Below are positions 15,920 to 22,508 of a stretch of 22,974 bases of DNA, piece after piece. This DNA comes from an uncultured Bacilli bacterium. GTDB lineage: Bacteria; Bacillota_I; Bacilli_A; RF39; UBA660. The notes under the pieces are model-generated. The model saw nothing but the letters and a program-made list of their open reading frames with translations, was not told where the DNA came from and made no database searches. Numbering within the stretch: the stretch's first letter is position 1; the number at the start of each line of letters is the position of its first letter. The position numbers were made by a program, and so were the translations under genes. The DNA lies in assembly GCA_944363805.1 (NCBI GenBank), contig CALVVH010000017.1, forward strand, positions 1 through 22,974, written 5' to 3'.

Positions 15920-16447
15920 TTACTCCCACCCACTCCTTAATACATCATAGGTAATTGTACTTCTCCCGATATTATCATATGCATATTGTTCTGTAGGTAC
16001 TAAAAAATCTAATGAATTTCCTCTTACTCCTCTATCCAAAACAATTGCTAAAACTCTATCATCAGAAATACGATTACTATAAAAACTTACAATTGATCCA
16101 CATGGTAAATTCTTGCTGGAAGCAACAATATATACTTCACCATATTCAGCATCATTATAAGTATTTGTTCCATCAGTTATATCATAACTAGGCATACATG
16201 CTAGTGTTCCATTACACAATGGACAATCATGTGCATAACCTGTTAAATCCCCTGTATATGTATCTATTGCAGTATACTTAAGTTCTTCTTCAATTTCGAT
16301 AACCTTTAAAGCCATAGTTGATAAATTAATTGTTTTATTAGTATTTTCATTTTCAACTGTAGCATCCATTACTTTAGTACTGCTTTTAGCAATTATTAAT
16401 ACAAATACCAACAAGGATAATCTGACAAAATAATTTACTATTTTCAT
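15920..16447 (-). CDS. 3D-domain-like exported protein (YabE position)
   Basis: The predicted protein has 175 aa from the ATG at 16445-16447 (GAGGTGG about 9 nt upstream; earlier in-frame start codons overlap that site). An N-terminal membrane segment (about 5-22) suggests export. The C-terminal domain runs from TGYAHDCPLCNGTLAC through YIVASSKNLPCGSIVSFY to VLAIVLDRGVRGNSLDFLV, resembling the double-psi beta-barrel 3D domain of YabE and Rpf-like wall hydrolases; the usual third Asp pattern is altered (LDRGVRGNSLD). Three or four Cys residues are unusual and may form disulfides. It occupies the yabE position before rsmA, but lacks the G5 and repeat domains of YabE and is much shorter; rnmV, normally between them, is missing. 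A wall or spore-envelope role is inferred. Confidence 0.75.
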   Translation of the reverse strand: MKIVNYFVRLSLLVFVLIIAKSSTKVMDATVENENTNKTINLSTMALKVIEIEEELKYTAIDTYTGDLTGYAHDCPLCNGTLACMPSYDITDGTNTYNDAEYGEVYIVASSKNLPCGSIVSFYSNRISDDRVLAIVLDRGVRGNSLDFLVPTEQYAYDNIGRSTITYDVLRSGWE

Positions 16448-16477
16448 AAAATACATCCACCTCAATTGGATAATTCA

Positions 16478-16506
16478 ATTATAGCATTATCTAATTGTGA
16501 TGTCAA
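16478..16506 (-). promoter_or_regulatory. Consensus sigma-A promoter of the 3D-rsmA operon
   Basis: The minus strand reads TTGACA (16501-16506), a 17-nt spacer ending in TGC, and TATAAT (16478-16483). Both hexamers, the spacing and the extended -10 are perfect. The insertion sequence's target duplication begins only 7 bp upstream of the -35 (16514), so the promoter core survived the insertion. Confidence 0.9.
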
Positions 16507-16513
16507 AAGTTAA

Positions 16514-16521
16514 TGGGGATT
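16514..16521. repeat. Target-site duplication, left copy
   Basis: TGGGGATT immediately outside the left inverted repeat; the identical 8-mer is at 18090-18097 outside the right end. Confidence 0.85.
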
Positions 16522-16555
16522 GACAGAGTCCAAATTTATCGGAATGCATAAAAAA

Positions 16556-16622
16556 AGAAAGAACTCATGGTATAATATACCTATAAAAATATAAAAAATC
16601 ATAAAATAAAGGAGTTCTTTCT
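16556..16622 (+). promoter_or_regulatory. Transposase promoter flanked by an RBS-sequestering inverted repeat
   Basis: AGAAAGAACTC (16556-16566) is perfectly complementary to GAGTTCTTTCT (16612-16622). Between the arms lies an extended -10, TGG then TATAAT (16571-16576); the right arm overlaps the ribosome binding site AAAGGAG (16608-16614). mRNA from the IS's own promoter would lack the left arm and expose the site; read-through RNA from outside would form the hairpin and hide it. Confidence 0.65.
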
Positions 16623-18062
16623 ATATATATATTACCACAAATTTTAAATATTGAAACAAAAAACTTTATTATTAATCAATTAATTGACAAATTTAAAGAA
16701 ATATTACATAAATTCTTTGATAATATTAATTCAAAAAGCACTTATCATGATTACTTTCTGAATTTACAACAATTAAGTAATGAAATTAATAAATCTATAA
16801 TCATTAACTTATTTGAAGCAGTTGATAATGTTTTTAAAAATTCTAAAGAACGTAAAGACAAATTTTATATTAATAAATCTAATGTCCCTAGAACTTTAAT
16901 CACTATATTTGGTACTATTACTTTTAATAGAACTCTTTATCAAGATAAAATCACTGGTGAATTCTATTTTTATCTCGATGATATTTTAGGATTTGAAGCA
17001 TATAAAAACTATGATCCATTAGTTAGAGCTATATTAATTCAAGATTCTATTTTGACTAATCCTAATCATACTAGTATTTTCTCTTCTTTAAATACATTAT
17101 ATTTAAAAGAACAATTAGTAAATAATATCTCCATTCCTAAACAAACAATTTATAATTTTATTAAAGAATCTAAGATTAGAAAAGTAAATTATGATGCAAT
17201 CAAACATGATAAAGCATTATATGTTATGGTTGATGAAAAATGGATTCATGCGCAAGATAAGAAAAAAACTAATACCAAAAAATGGATTATGGCTAAATGT
17301 TTTGTGGTATTTACAGGAATACACAGAAAAGGTAAACGTAATAGATTAGTTAATAGGCATGTTTTTATTACTTCAAGTAATAAACCATGGAAAGAATTCA
17401 TGAATGAAATATATAAAATATATGATTTTGAAAAGCTAGAAAATATCAATTTATTAAGTGATGCTGGTTCTTGGATTCTTTCTGGAGCACACGAAATGAA
17501 ACTTTATTCTCATAATAAAATTACCATAAATACTTGTGAGTTTCATGTTAAACAAAAAATTAACAGATCAACCCACGATAAAGAATTAAGACAAGAAATT
17601 GCTAATATAATTTATGAACATGAAAATAAGAAAGCTTTTACCGAAAAGATGGATAATCTTATAAATAATGCTACAAAAGATTCTAGAAAAGAAAAAATTG
17701 CTGAATATAAAAAATATATTTTAAAACACTGGAAAGGTATCATAAACATGAAACATTCATTATGTAAATCTTCTATGGAAGCTCATATACAACATTGTGT
17801 TGCTAGTTATTTCTCTTCTGTCCCTAAGGCATATTCCAAAGAAAATATAGAAACTTATCTTAAACTTCAAGAATTGTTTTTAAACAATATTTCAATTCTA
17901 GAATATTGTCTAAAAACTTACGATTCTGATGATGATTACATTTTTGGCAATGAAAAAGAAGTGTTTCATTCACCATTAGAACAATTCACTTCTAATATTC
18001 CTATTATTCGTACTACTTCTCCATATTCTAGTACTTTATATGGGATTGCTCATCCTATTTAA
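16623..18062 (+). CDS. ISLre2/UPF0236 transposase, no canonical start codon
   Basis: An open frame of 479 codons runs from just after an in-frame stop (16602-16604) to 18062, the full length expected of ISLre2 transposases. Family features include VPRTLITIFGTITFNRTLYQ, YVMVDEKWIHAQ (first acidic residue), LLSDAGSWILSGA (second) and the FHVKQKINR helix. There is no ATG, GTG or TTG in frame until the TTG at 17052, deep inside the conserved N-terminal domain. The codon at the correct distance (8 nt) after AAAGGAG is ATA at 16623-16625, so either an original ATG mutated to ATA or a rare start is used. The rest has no stop or frameshift. The start coordinate given is the ATA. Family assignment is firm; activity is uncertain. 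Confidence 0.85.
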   Translation: MYILPQILNIETKNFIINQLIDKFKEILHKFFDNINSKSTYHDYFLNLQQLSNEINKSIIINLFEAVDNVFKNSKERKDKFYINKSNVPRTLITIFGTITFNRTLYQDKITGEFYFYLDDILGFEAYKNYDPLVRAILIQDSILTNPNHTSIFSSLNTLYLKEQLVNNISIPKQTIYNFIKESKIRKVNYDAIKHDKALYVMVDEKWIHAQDKKKTNTKKWIMAKCFVVFTGIHRKGKRNRLVNRHVFITSSNKPWKEFMNEIYKIYDFEKLENINLLSDAGSWILSGAHEMKLYSHNKITINTCEFHVKQKINRSTHDKELRQEIANIIYEHENKKAFTEKMDNLINNATKDSRKEKIAEYKKYILKHWKGIINMKHSLCKSSMEAHIQHCVASYFSSVPKAYSKENIETYLKLQELFLNNISILEYCLKTYDSDDDYIFGNEKEVFHSPLEQFTSNIPIIRTTSPYSSTLYGIAHPI

Positions 18063-18089
18063 TCTATTCCGATAAATTTAGACTCCGTC

Positions 18090-18097
18090 TGGGGATT
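18090..18097. repeat. Target-site duplication, right copy
   Basis: TGGGGATT immediately outside the right inverted repeat, identical to 16514-16521. Confidence 0.85.
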
Positions 18098-18117
18098 TAC
18101 CAAAAATAGGATATATA

Positions 18118-18868
18118 TTAAATTAATGTTGTAGATACCCAATAATAATTTCCTTCATTATCTTTTTCAAATACTAGTCTATAACTCTTAATGTTATTTT
18201 GATTAGAAAAAGCTACATAATTTCCATTGTTATCTGAACCACTTATTACTTCATAATCAACATAAAGATATAAATCTTCGTTATTGTATTCGCTATAATC
18301 ATACCTTATATTAAAAATTGCATCTGTAGCTTCTCCACAAGTTTCTACTTCGTTTATATATAACATATTATTTCTTAAACTAGCAGTAGTACAAAGTCCA
18401 AAATGTAAATTATTATAATTTAATTGTTTACTACTTCCAAAAAATGTTTCAAATGCTTTATCTACCGTTTCTTTACTAAAAGCAAAAAAAACAATCGCTA
18501 CTATCATAGTTACCAACACAAGTTTCACTATTAAACATTGAATTATAATTCATTTCATTAATACCAATCTTATTCATTAATGCTGAGCCAATACTATATC
18601 CATCCATAGTCTCATAACTCAAAGAATTTCCATCAGGAATAAATATATAATTATTATTATCCCCTTTAATTAAAACCGCATTTTCATAAAGGTATTTACC
18701 TAAAGTATCGGAATCTATAGATATGACATCTGTATCTTCTTGAAAATCATCTTCGGGATTACTAACAACATCTTCTTTATCTTTCTTAATAAAATTATCA
18801 TAAACCGTATAGCCCCCTAAAGCTAAAACTAAAACTACTAAAATTCCTATAGCTACATTTTTTCCCAT
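18118..18868 (-). pseudogene. Single-span membrane protein split by a frameshift
   Basis: Two overlapping minus-strand frames form one gene. Frame 1 (from the ATG at 18866-18868, GGTGAG upstream) gives a membrane segment (about 5-24: VAIGILVVLVLALGGYTVYD), an acidic linker, and an extracellular part ending NYDSSDCFFCF at a stop (18476-18478). Frame 2 continues as AFSKETVDKAFETFFGSS to 18118. The switch is at a run of eight T on the minus strand (18484-18491); with seven T the two parts join as SDCFFAFSKETVDK, a protein of about 250 aa. Either the gene is mutated, or slippage on the run restores the frame, or it is a sequence error. I do not recognise the family; Cys residues on both sides of the break suggest an extracytoplasmic domain. 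The IS inserted about 20 bp beyond its 3' end. Confidence 0.8.
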
Positions 18869-18970
18869 ACAACTCACCCAACTTTAATATATAATTTTTT
18901 CTAAAATTAATTAATAGTTTTAAAGCCAATTACATACATTTTACACTTTATTACCAACTAAGTTTAATCT

Positions 18971-19212
18971 TTTGAATTCTCAAATTTAGCAAATAACATA
19001 AAATATTATAGATTAAAAGAAGATTTATAACCAGAAGATTTAGCAAAGCATCTTGAAACAACTCCAGTCTATCTATCATCTTTAGAAAATGCTAAAAGAT
19101 AAGGCTAGATTATATAGAACACATTGCAAATACTTTAGAAGTAAATATAAAAGATTTATTCATAGAAAGAGAAATAGTAGAAAAGAAAAAAGACCGAGAA
19201 GAAAAAAGATAA
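18971..19212 (+). pseudogene. Decayed XRE-family HTH regulator
   Basis: Plus-strand translation from 18971 gives FEFSNLANNIKYYRLKEDL, stop (19028-19030), PEDLAKHLETTPVYLSSLEN AKR, stop (19100-19102), then after a frameshift DYIEHIANTLEVNIKDLFIE (from 19108) and a Lys/Glu-rich end at a stop (19210-19212). The pattern IKYYRLKEDL-PEDLA-TTPVYLSSLENAKR-IEHIANTLEVNIKDLF is that of a Cro/CI-type helix-turn-helix. Two internal stops, a frameshift and no start codon mark it as dead. It stands alone between the frameshifted membrane gene and tatD and is not known from the B. subtilis order, so it is probably a remnant of a transferred element. Confidence 0.82.
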
Positions 19213-19214
19213 AA

Positions 19215-19264
19215 TAAAAAAAGTTCAATTTATCCAATACTTAAGGGAAAATTGAACCTTTTAA
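19215..19264. terminator. Hairpin 1 after the XRE pseudogene
   Basis: GTTCAATTT (19223-19231) pairs with AAATTGAAC (19249-19257), flanked by A7 on the left and CTTTT on the right. It could terminate on either strand, better on the minus (T7). Its loop borders (TTTATCC...GGGAAAA) resemble those of the second hairpin at 19446-19480. Confidence 0.6.
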
Positions 19265-19275
19265 AACCACTTAAA

Positions 19276-19356
19276 TCACATTTTTAGAAAGAAAATTAAC
19301 ATCAAAATTCACATTTTTAGAAAGGTTTTTGGTGTAAAAAATCACATTTTTAGAAA
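19276..19356. repeat. Three 15-bp direct repeats, exactly 33 bp apart
   Basis: TCACATTTTTAGAAA occurs identically at 19276-19290, 19309-19323 and 19342-19356. The two 18-bp spacers differ. The first two copies are followed by G and the third by A. The regular phasing (about three helical turns) suggests protein-binding sites, as in multi-site transposon ends or operators. Confidence 0.85.
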
Positions 19357-19438
19357 ACTTAATGCCTAAATCAAGTGTAATTCGGTTATTTGTAGATTAT
19401 TAAATGCTTAAAATAAATTAAAATCCTTAGACGAGTTT

Positions 19439-19482
19439 AAAAAATTCTTGATTTATCCCCTAAGTATAGGAAAATCAAGACT
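19439..19482 (-). terminator. Terminator of the dut-metG-tatD operon (hairpin 2)
   Basis: TCTTGATTT (19446-19454) pairs with AAATCAAGA (19472-19480), with an inner CCTA-AGTA-TAGG hairpin. On the minus strand the stem leads into AATTTTTT. It lies 16 bp after the tatD stop. Confidence 0.75.
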
Positions 19483-19497
19483 TATAAAATACTTTAA

Positions 19498-20253
19498 TTA
19501 AATAATTTTAGTATACATTTTTTTCACATTATCTGTAGTAATTTTGATTACATCATCTAAAGATAAAAAATATACTTCTGCAATAACCTCTGCAATATCC
19601 AAAATATGACTTGGATTATTTTGTTTACCTCTATATGGCACTGGAGTCAAGTATGGTGAATCAGTCTCTAATACTATATTTTCTATTGGAATTTCTTTTA
19701 ATACATCTTTTAAATTACAATTTTTAAATGTAACTACACCATTAATACCAAGTAAATAACCCATTTTAATGTATATTTTTGCAGTTTCTAAACTACCTGA
19801 AAAAGAGTGAATAACACCTTTTACTTTATATTTCTTTAAGCTATTTATTGTATCTTCTGTTGCCTCTCTTGAATGTATTATCACTGGCATATTATACTTT
19901 TCAGCTAACTTTAGTTGTAATTCTAATAGTTTAATTTGTTTTTCTTTATTTTCTTTAGAATAGTGATAATCCAAACCAATTTCTCCAATAGCAACTATTT
20001 TTGGATTACTTAAATTATCTTCAATAAACTTGATATCATCTAAAGTATAATTTTCAACATACTCTGGATGTATTCCTAAAGCTCCATAAACACTAGGATA
20101 CTTTTCTACTGATTCTAATACTTCTATATTACTTTTAGCATCACAACCATTATTTATATAATACATTACATTATTTTCTTTAGATAACTTTATAATACTA
20201 TCAATATCATCATAATATTCTTTATATAAATGGCAATGCGTATCAATAAGCAT
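19498..20253 (-). CDS. tatD: TatD-family metal-dependent hydrolase
   Basis: This TIM-barrel metallohydrolase family has 3'-5' DNase activity in characterised members. The 251-aa length is normal. Metal ligands are visible: THCH (His6, His8), AIGEIGLDYH (Glu91), VIIHSREA (His127), GVIHSFSG (His149) and LETDSPYL (Asp198). The ATG overlaps the metG stop in a TAATG junction with GAGG upstream, so it is translationally coupled as the last gene of the T-box operon. The metG-tatD pair matches metS-yabD of B. subtilis. The cellular role is probably DNA repair or turnover. Confidence 0.95.
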   Translation of the reverse strand: MLIDTHCHLYKEYYDDIDSIIKLSKENNVMYYINNGCDAKSNIEVLESVEKYPSVYGALGIHPEYVENYTLDDIKFIEDNLSNPKIVAIGEIGLDYHYSKENKEKQIKLLELQLKLAEKYNMPVIIHSREATEDTINSLKKYKVKGVIHSFSGSLETAKIYIKMGYLLGINGVVTFKNCNLKDVLKEIPIENIVLETDSPYLTPVPYRGKQNNPSHILDIAEVIAEVYFLSLDDVIKITTDNVKKMYTKII

Positions 20254-21779
20254 TATTTTACCTCAATTCTATCAAATAAATGTATTGGACTATTTAAAGT
20301 TATTGGACTTTCTAAATTACCAAATTCTTTTGTATCATATTCTCTCTTATTTGTATTTAGTTGATCAAATATTTTTTTACTTGTATCAGGTAAATATGGG
20401 CTTAAGAATATTGCACAAACTCTAATAGATTCAAGTAAATTATATAATACCGTTTCTAATCTGTCTTTCTTACTTTCATCTTTAGCAAGTACCCAAGGAG
20501 TTGTATCATCGATATATTTATTACACTTTCTTAACACTTCAATTATTTCTTCGATAGCTTCTCCGACATGTAAATCATCCATTTTTTCTGTTACTTTATT
20601 ATCTAGATTATTTACAACATCTATTAAAGCATTATCTATATCTTCAGTAACATTCTTATTAGTAATAGTTCCATCAAAGTATTTATGAGCCATACTTACT
20701 GTTCTATTTACTAAATTACCTAATATGTTTACTAAATCAGCATTGATTCGCTCAATTAATAAATCTCTTGAAAATACTCCATCTGATGCATAAGGTATTT
20801 CATGTAAGAAATAATATCTTACAGCATCTACTCCAAATTCATTTACTAAATCATCAGCATAAACGACATTGCCTTTAGACTTACTCATCTTACCATCAGC
20901 CATAATTAACCAAGGATGACCAAAGACTTGCTTTGGAAGTGGTAAATCGAGACTCATCAAGAAACATGGCCAATAAATCGTATGGAAACGAATTATATCT
21001 TTACCAATCAAATGTAAATCTGCTGGCCACAACTTTTTAAATTCTTCACTTGGATTATCCACTTCATAACCAATATTCGTAATATAATTTGTTAAAGCAT
21101 CAAGCCAAACATAAACAACATGTTTTGGATCGATTGTAACTGGAATTCCCCAGTCAAATGAAGAACGAGATACACATAAATCTTGTAATCCTAGTTTAAT
21201 AAAATTATTGATCATTTCATTTTTTCTTGCTTCTGGTTTAATAAATTCTGGATGTTCTTCAATATACCTTTCTAAACGATCTTGATACTTAGATAATTTA
21301 AAGAAATACGCTTCTTCACTTTTTTCTTGGACTTCTCTTCCACAATCTGGACATTTACCATCAACTAGTTGCGATTCTGTCCAAAATGATTCACAAGGAG
21401 TACAATAAAGCCCTTTATACTCACCTTTATAAATATCTGCTTTTTCATACATTTTATTAAATATATCTTGAACTCTTCTTTCATGTTCTTTATCTGTAGT
21501 TCTTACAAATTTATCATAACTAGTATTCATGATATCCCAAATACGCTTAATTTCATTTGCTACATCATCGACGAATTCTTGTGGTGTAACGCCAGCTTCT
21601 CTAGCCTTTTGTTCTATTTTTTCTCCATGTTCATCTGTTCCTGTTTGAAAGTACACATCATAACCCTTTAATCTTTTAAATCTCGCAATTGCATCTGCTA
21701 GAACAATTTCATAAGTATTTCCTATATGAGGTTTACCTGAAGTATAAGCAATTGCAGTTGATATATAATATTTTTCCAT
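20253..21779 (-). CDS. metG: Methionyl-tRNA synthetase
   Basis: This class I synthetase charges tRNA-Met. The 508-aa protein has the HIGH-type motif KPHIGNTYE (18-21), a zinc-binding insert with CTPC (126-129) and CPDC (143-146), the KMSKS loop in ADGKMSKSKGNV (about 297-301), and an anticodon-binding helical C-terminus. It ends near 508, without the C-terminal EMAP-II-like tRNA-binding domain found in the B. subtilis enzyme (~660 aa). The ATG overlaps the dut stop (TAATG) with GGAAG upstream. A T-box leader with a putative AUG specifier precedes the operon, consistent with induction when tRNA-Met is uncharged. Confidence 0.98.
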   Translation of the reverse strand: MEKYYISTAIAYTSGKPHIGNTYEIVLADAIARFKRLKGYDVYFQTGTDEHGEKIEQKAREAGVTPQEFVDDVANEIKRIWDIMNTSYDKFVRTTDKEHERRVQDIFNKMYEKADIYKGEYKGLYCTPCESFWTESQLVDGKCPDCGREVQEKSEEAYFFKLSKYQDRLERYIEEHPEFIKPEARKNEMINNFIKLGLQDLCVSRSSFDWGIPVTIDPKHVVYVWLDALTNYITNIGYEVDNPSEEFKKLWPADLHLIGKDIIRFHTIYWPCFLMSLDLPLPKQVFGHPWLIMADGKMSKSKGNVVYADDLVNEFGVDAVRYYFLHEIPYASDGVFSRDLLIERINADLVNILGNLVNRTVSMAHKYFDGTITNKNVTEDIDNALIDVVNNLDNKVTEKMDDLHVGEAIEEIIEVLRKCNKYIDDTTPWVLAKDESKKDRLETVLYNLLESIRVCAIFLSPYLPDTSKKIFDQLNTNKREYDTKEFGNLESPITLNSPIHLFDRIEVK

Positions 21780-22261
21780 TATTCTTCCTCCCTATCTTTA
21801 TTTGTACTACCTAAGCCACCTTCACGCTTAGACATTGCACTATCATCATCACATATTAAGAATTTTGTAAAAATTCCTTGAGCATAAGCATCACCCTTTT
21901 TTACCATAAAATCTTTATCGCCTTCATTTTGGAGTGATATAAACATATGCCCTTCATTATCATTATTATTATAATAATCACTTTCTATAATTCCAACTTG
22001 ATTAGTCATTCGCACATTATATTTAAAACCCATACTACTACGAACGAGAATCATAAGCATTTCATCTCTACCAAAAGTTGATTTATACCCAGTTGGAATT
22101 TTCTTTATTTCTCCTGGTTTAATCGTAAAACCTTCGATTGCAAAAAAATCATATCCAGCACTGTGAGCAGTCATTCGTTTTGGCAAATCATATTCTTCAT
22201 ATAGCTTTTTATCATAATATTTACTAAATTCATCAATACTAACTTTTTCAAATTTACGCAT
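21779..22261 (-). CDS. dut: dUTP diphosphatase
   Basis: This enzyme hydrolyses dUTP to dUMP, keeping uracil out of DNA and supplying thymidylate synthesis. It is a trimeric-type dUTPase of 160 aa. The five family motifs are present: SAGYD (34-38), RSSMG (74-78), GIIESDYY (90-97), GDAYAQGIF (123-131) and REGGLGSTN (146-154). It is the first gene after the T-box; GGGGTG lies about 6 nt before the ATG, just beyond the U-tract of the T-box terminator. Its stop overlaps metG. dUTPase as leader gene of a Met-tRNA-responsive operon is unusual. Confidence 0.96.
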   Translation of the reverse strand: MRKFEKVSIDEFSKYYDKKLYEEYDLPKRMTAHSAGYDFFAIEGFTIKPGEIKKIPTGYKSTFGRDEMLMILVRSSMGFKYNVRMTNQVGIIESDYYNNNDNEGHMFISLQNEGDKDFMVKKGDAYAQGIFTKFLICDDDSAMSKREGGLGSTNKDREEE

Positions 22262-22474
22262 AATTTCACCCCAAAATAAAAATCACAAACTAAGGACGAG
22301 TATTTACCCGCGGTACCACCTTAATTCATGATTTACATGCTCTCCATTTGATAACGGTAAAGACCGAGTTTAAACTCCAGAAACCATACTCAATACCATC
22401 TCTTATTCTCTTCCACCAACCGAGAACTCTCTTTAAAGAAATAAATATTTACCCTTTCTTTCATCGCCAAACTA
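22262..22474 (-). promoter_or_regulatory. T-box riboswitch leader, likely Met-specific
   Basis: Minus-strand RNA contains the T-box AAGGTGGTACCGCGG (22308-22322). Downstream is a terminator: CGGGT/ACUCG pairing (22306-22310 with 22297-22301), AAGG/CCTT closure (22319-22322 with 22292-22295), then T-rich GATTTTTATTTT. The base of stem I pairs GGTAAA (about 22452) with TTTACC. On its 3' side GAGTATGG holds a candidate AUG specifier (22385-22387) followed by a purine, fitting tRNA-Met and the metG gene downstream. Uncharged tRNA would favour antitermination. The T-box itself is certain; the specifier is read by eye. Confidence 0.92.
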
Positions 22475-22479
22475 GCCTA

Positions 22480-22508
22480 AGTTTACCATAATTTATTTTT
22501 TTTATCAA
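22480..22508 (-). promoter_or_regulatory. Promoter of the T-box/dut-metG-tatD operon
   Basis: The minus strand reads TTGATA (22503-22508), a 17-nt spacer rich in A and ending TGG, and TAAACT (22480-22485). The start site is near 22474. The -35 overlaps the spoVT stop codon (22505-22507). Confidence 0.68.

Larger units (their letters stand above)
16522..18089 (+). mobile_element. ISLre2-family insertion sequence (complete, 1568 bp)
   Basis: Imperfect terminal inverted repeats of 24 bp bound the element: left 16522-16545 (GACAGAGTCC...CGGAAT) and right 18066-18089, with 2 mismatches. They are flanked by the 8-bp duplication TGGGGATT. One long plus-strand ORF fills it and its stop lies 3 bp before the right repeat. 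The transposase is of the UPF0236/ISLre2 type. It landed in the intergenic gap between the frameshifted membrane gene and the 3D-rsmA promoter. Perfect target repeats suggest a recent insertion. Confidence 0.92.
18869..19497. other. Gene-free stretch: decay zone
   Basis: Apart from the XRE pseudogene, this 629-base stretch holds no intact gene. It contains two similar hairpins (19215-19264 and 19439-19482), three 15-bp direct repeats at an exact 33-bp period (19276-19356), and AT-rich sequence. It looks like the debris of a mobile or regulatory insertion between tatD and the yabE-like gene. Confidence 0.7.

Noticed and set aside
15902..15929. GTG at 15929 as the rsmA start
   Set aside because: AAGGAG is only about 3 nt away and the extra nine residues do not resemble the family N-terminus; kept as an alternative, not the main call.
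17052..18062. 336-aa transposase starting at the TTG at 17052
   Set aside because: It would drop more than 140 conserved N-terminal residues that are in frame without a stop.
18118..18877. Two separate overlapping genes (133 and 136 aa)
   Set aside because: The second lacks a proper start of its own, and removal of one T from the T8 run joins both into one continuous protein.
19276..19356. CRISPR array
   Set aside because: Repeats are 15 bp, only three copies, spacers 18 bp, and there are no cas genes.
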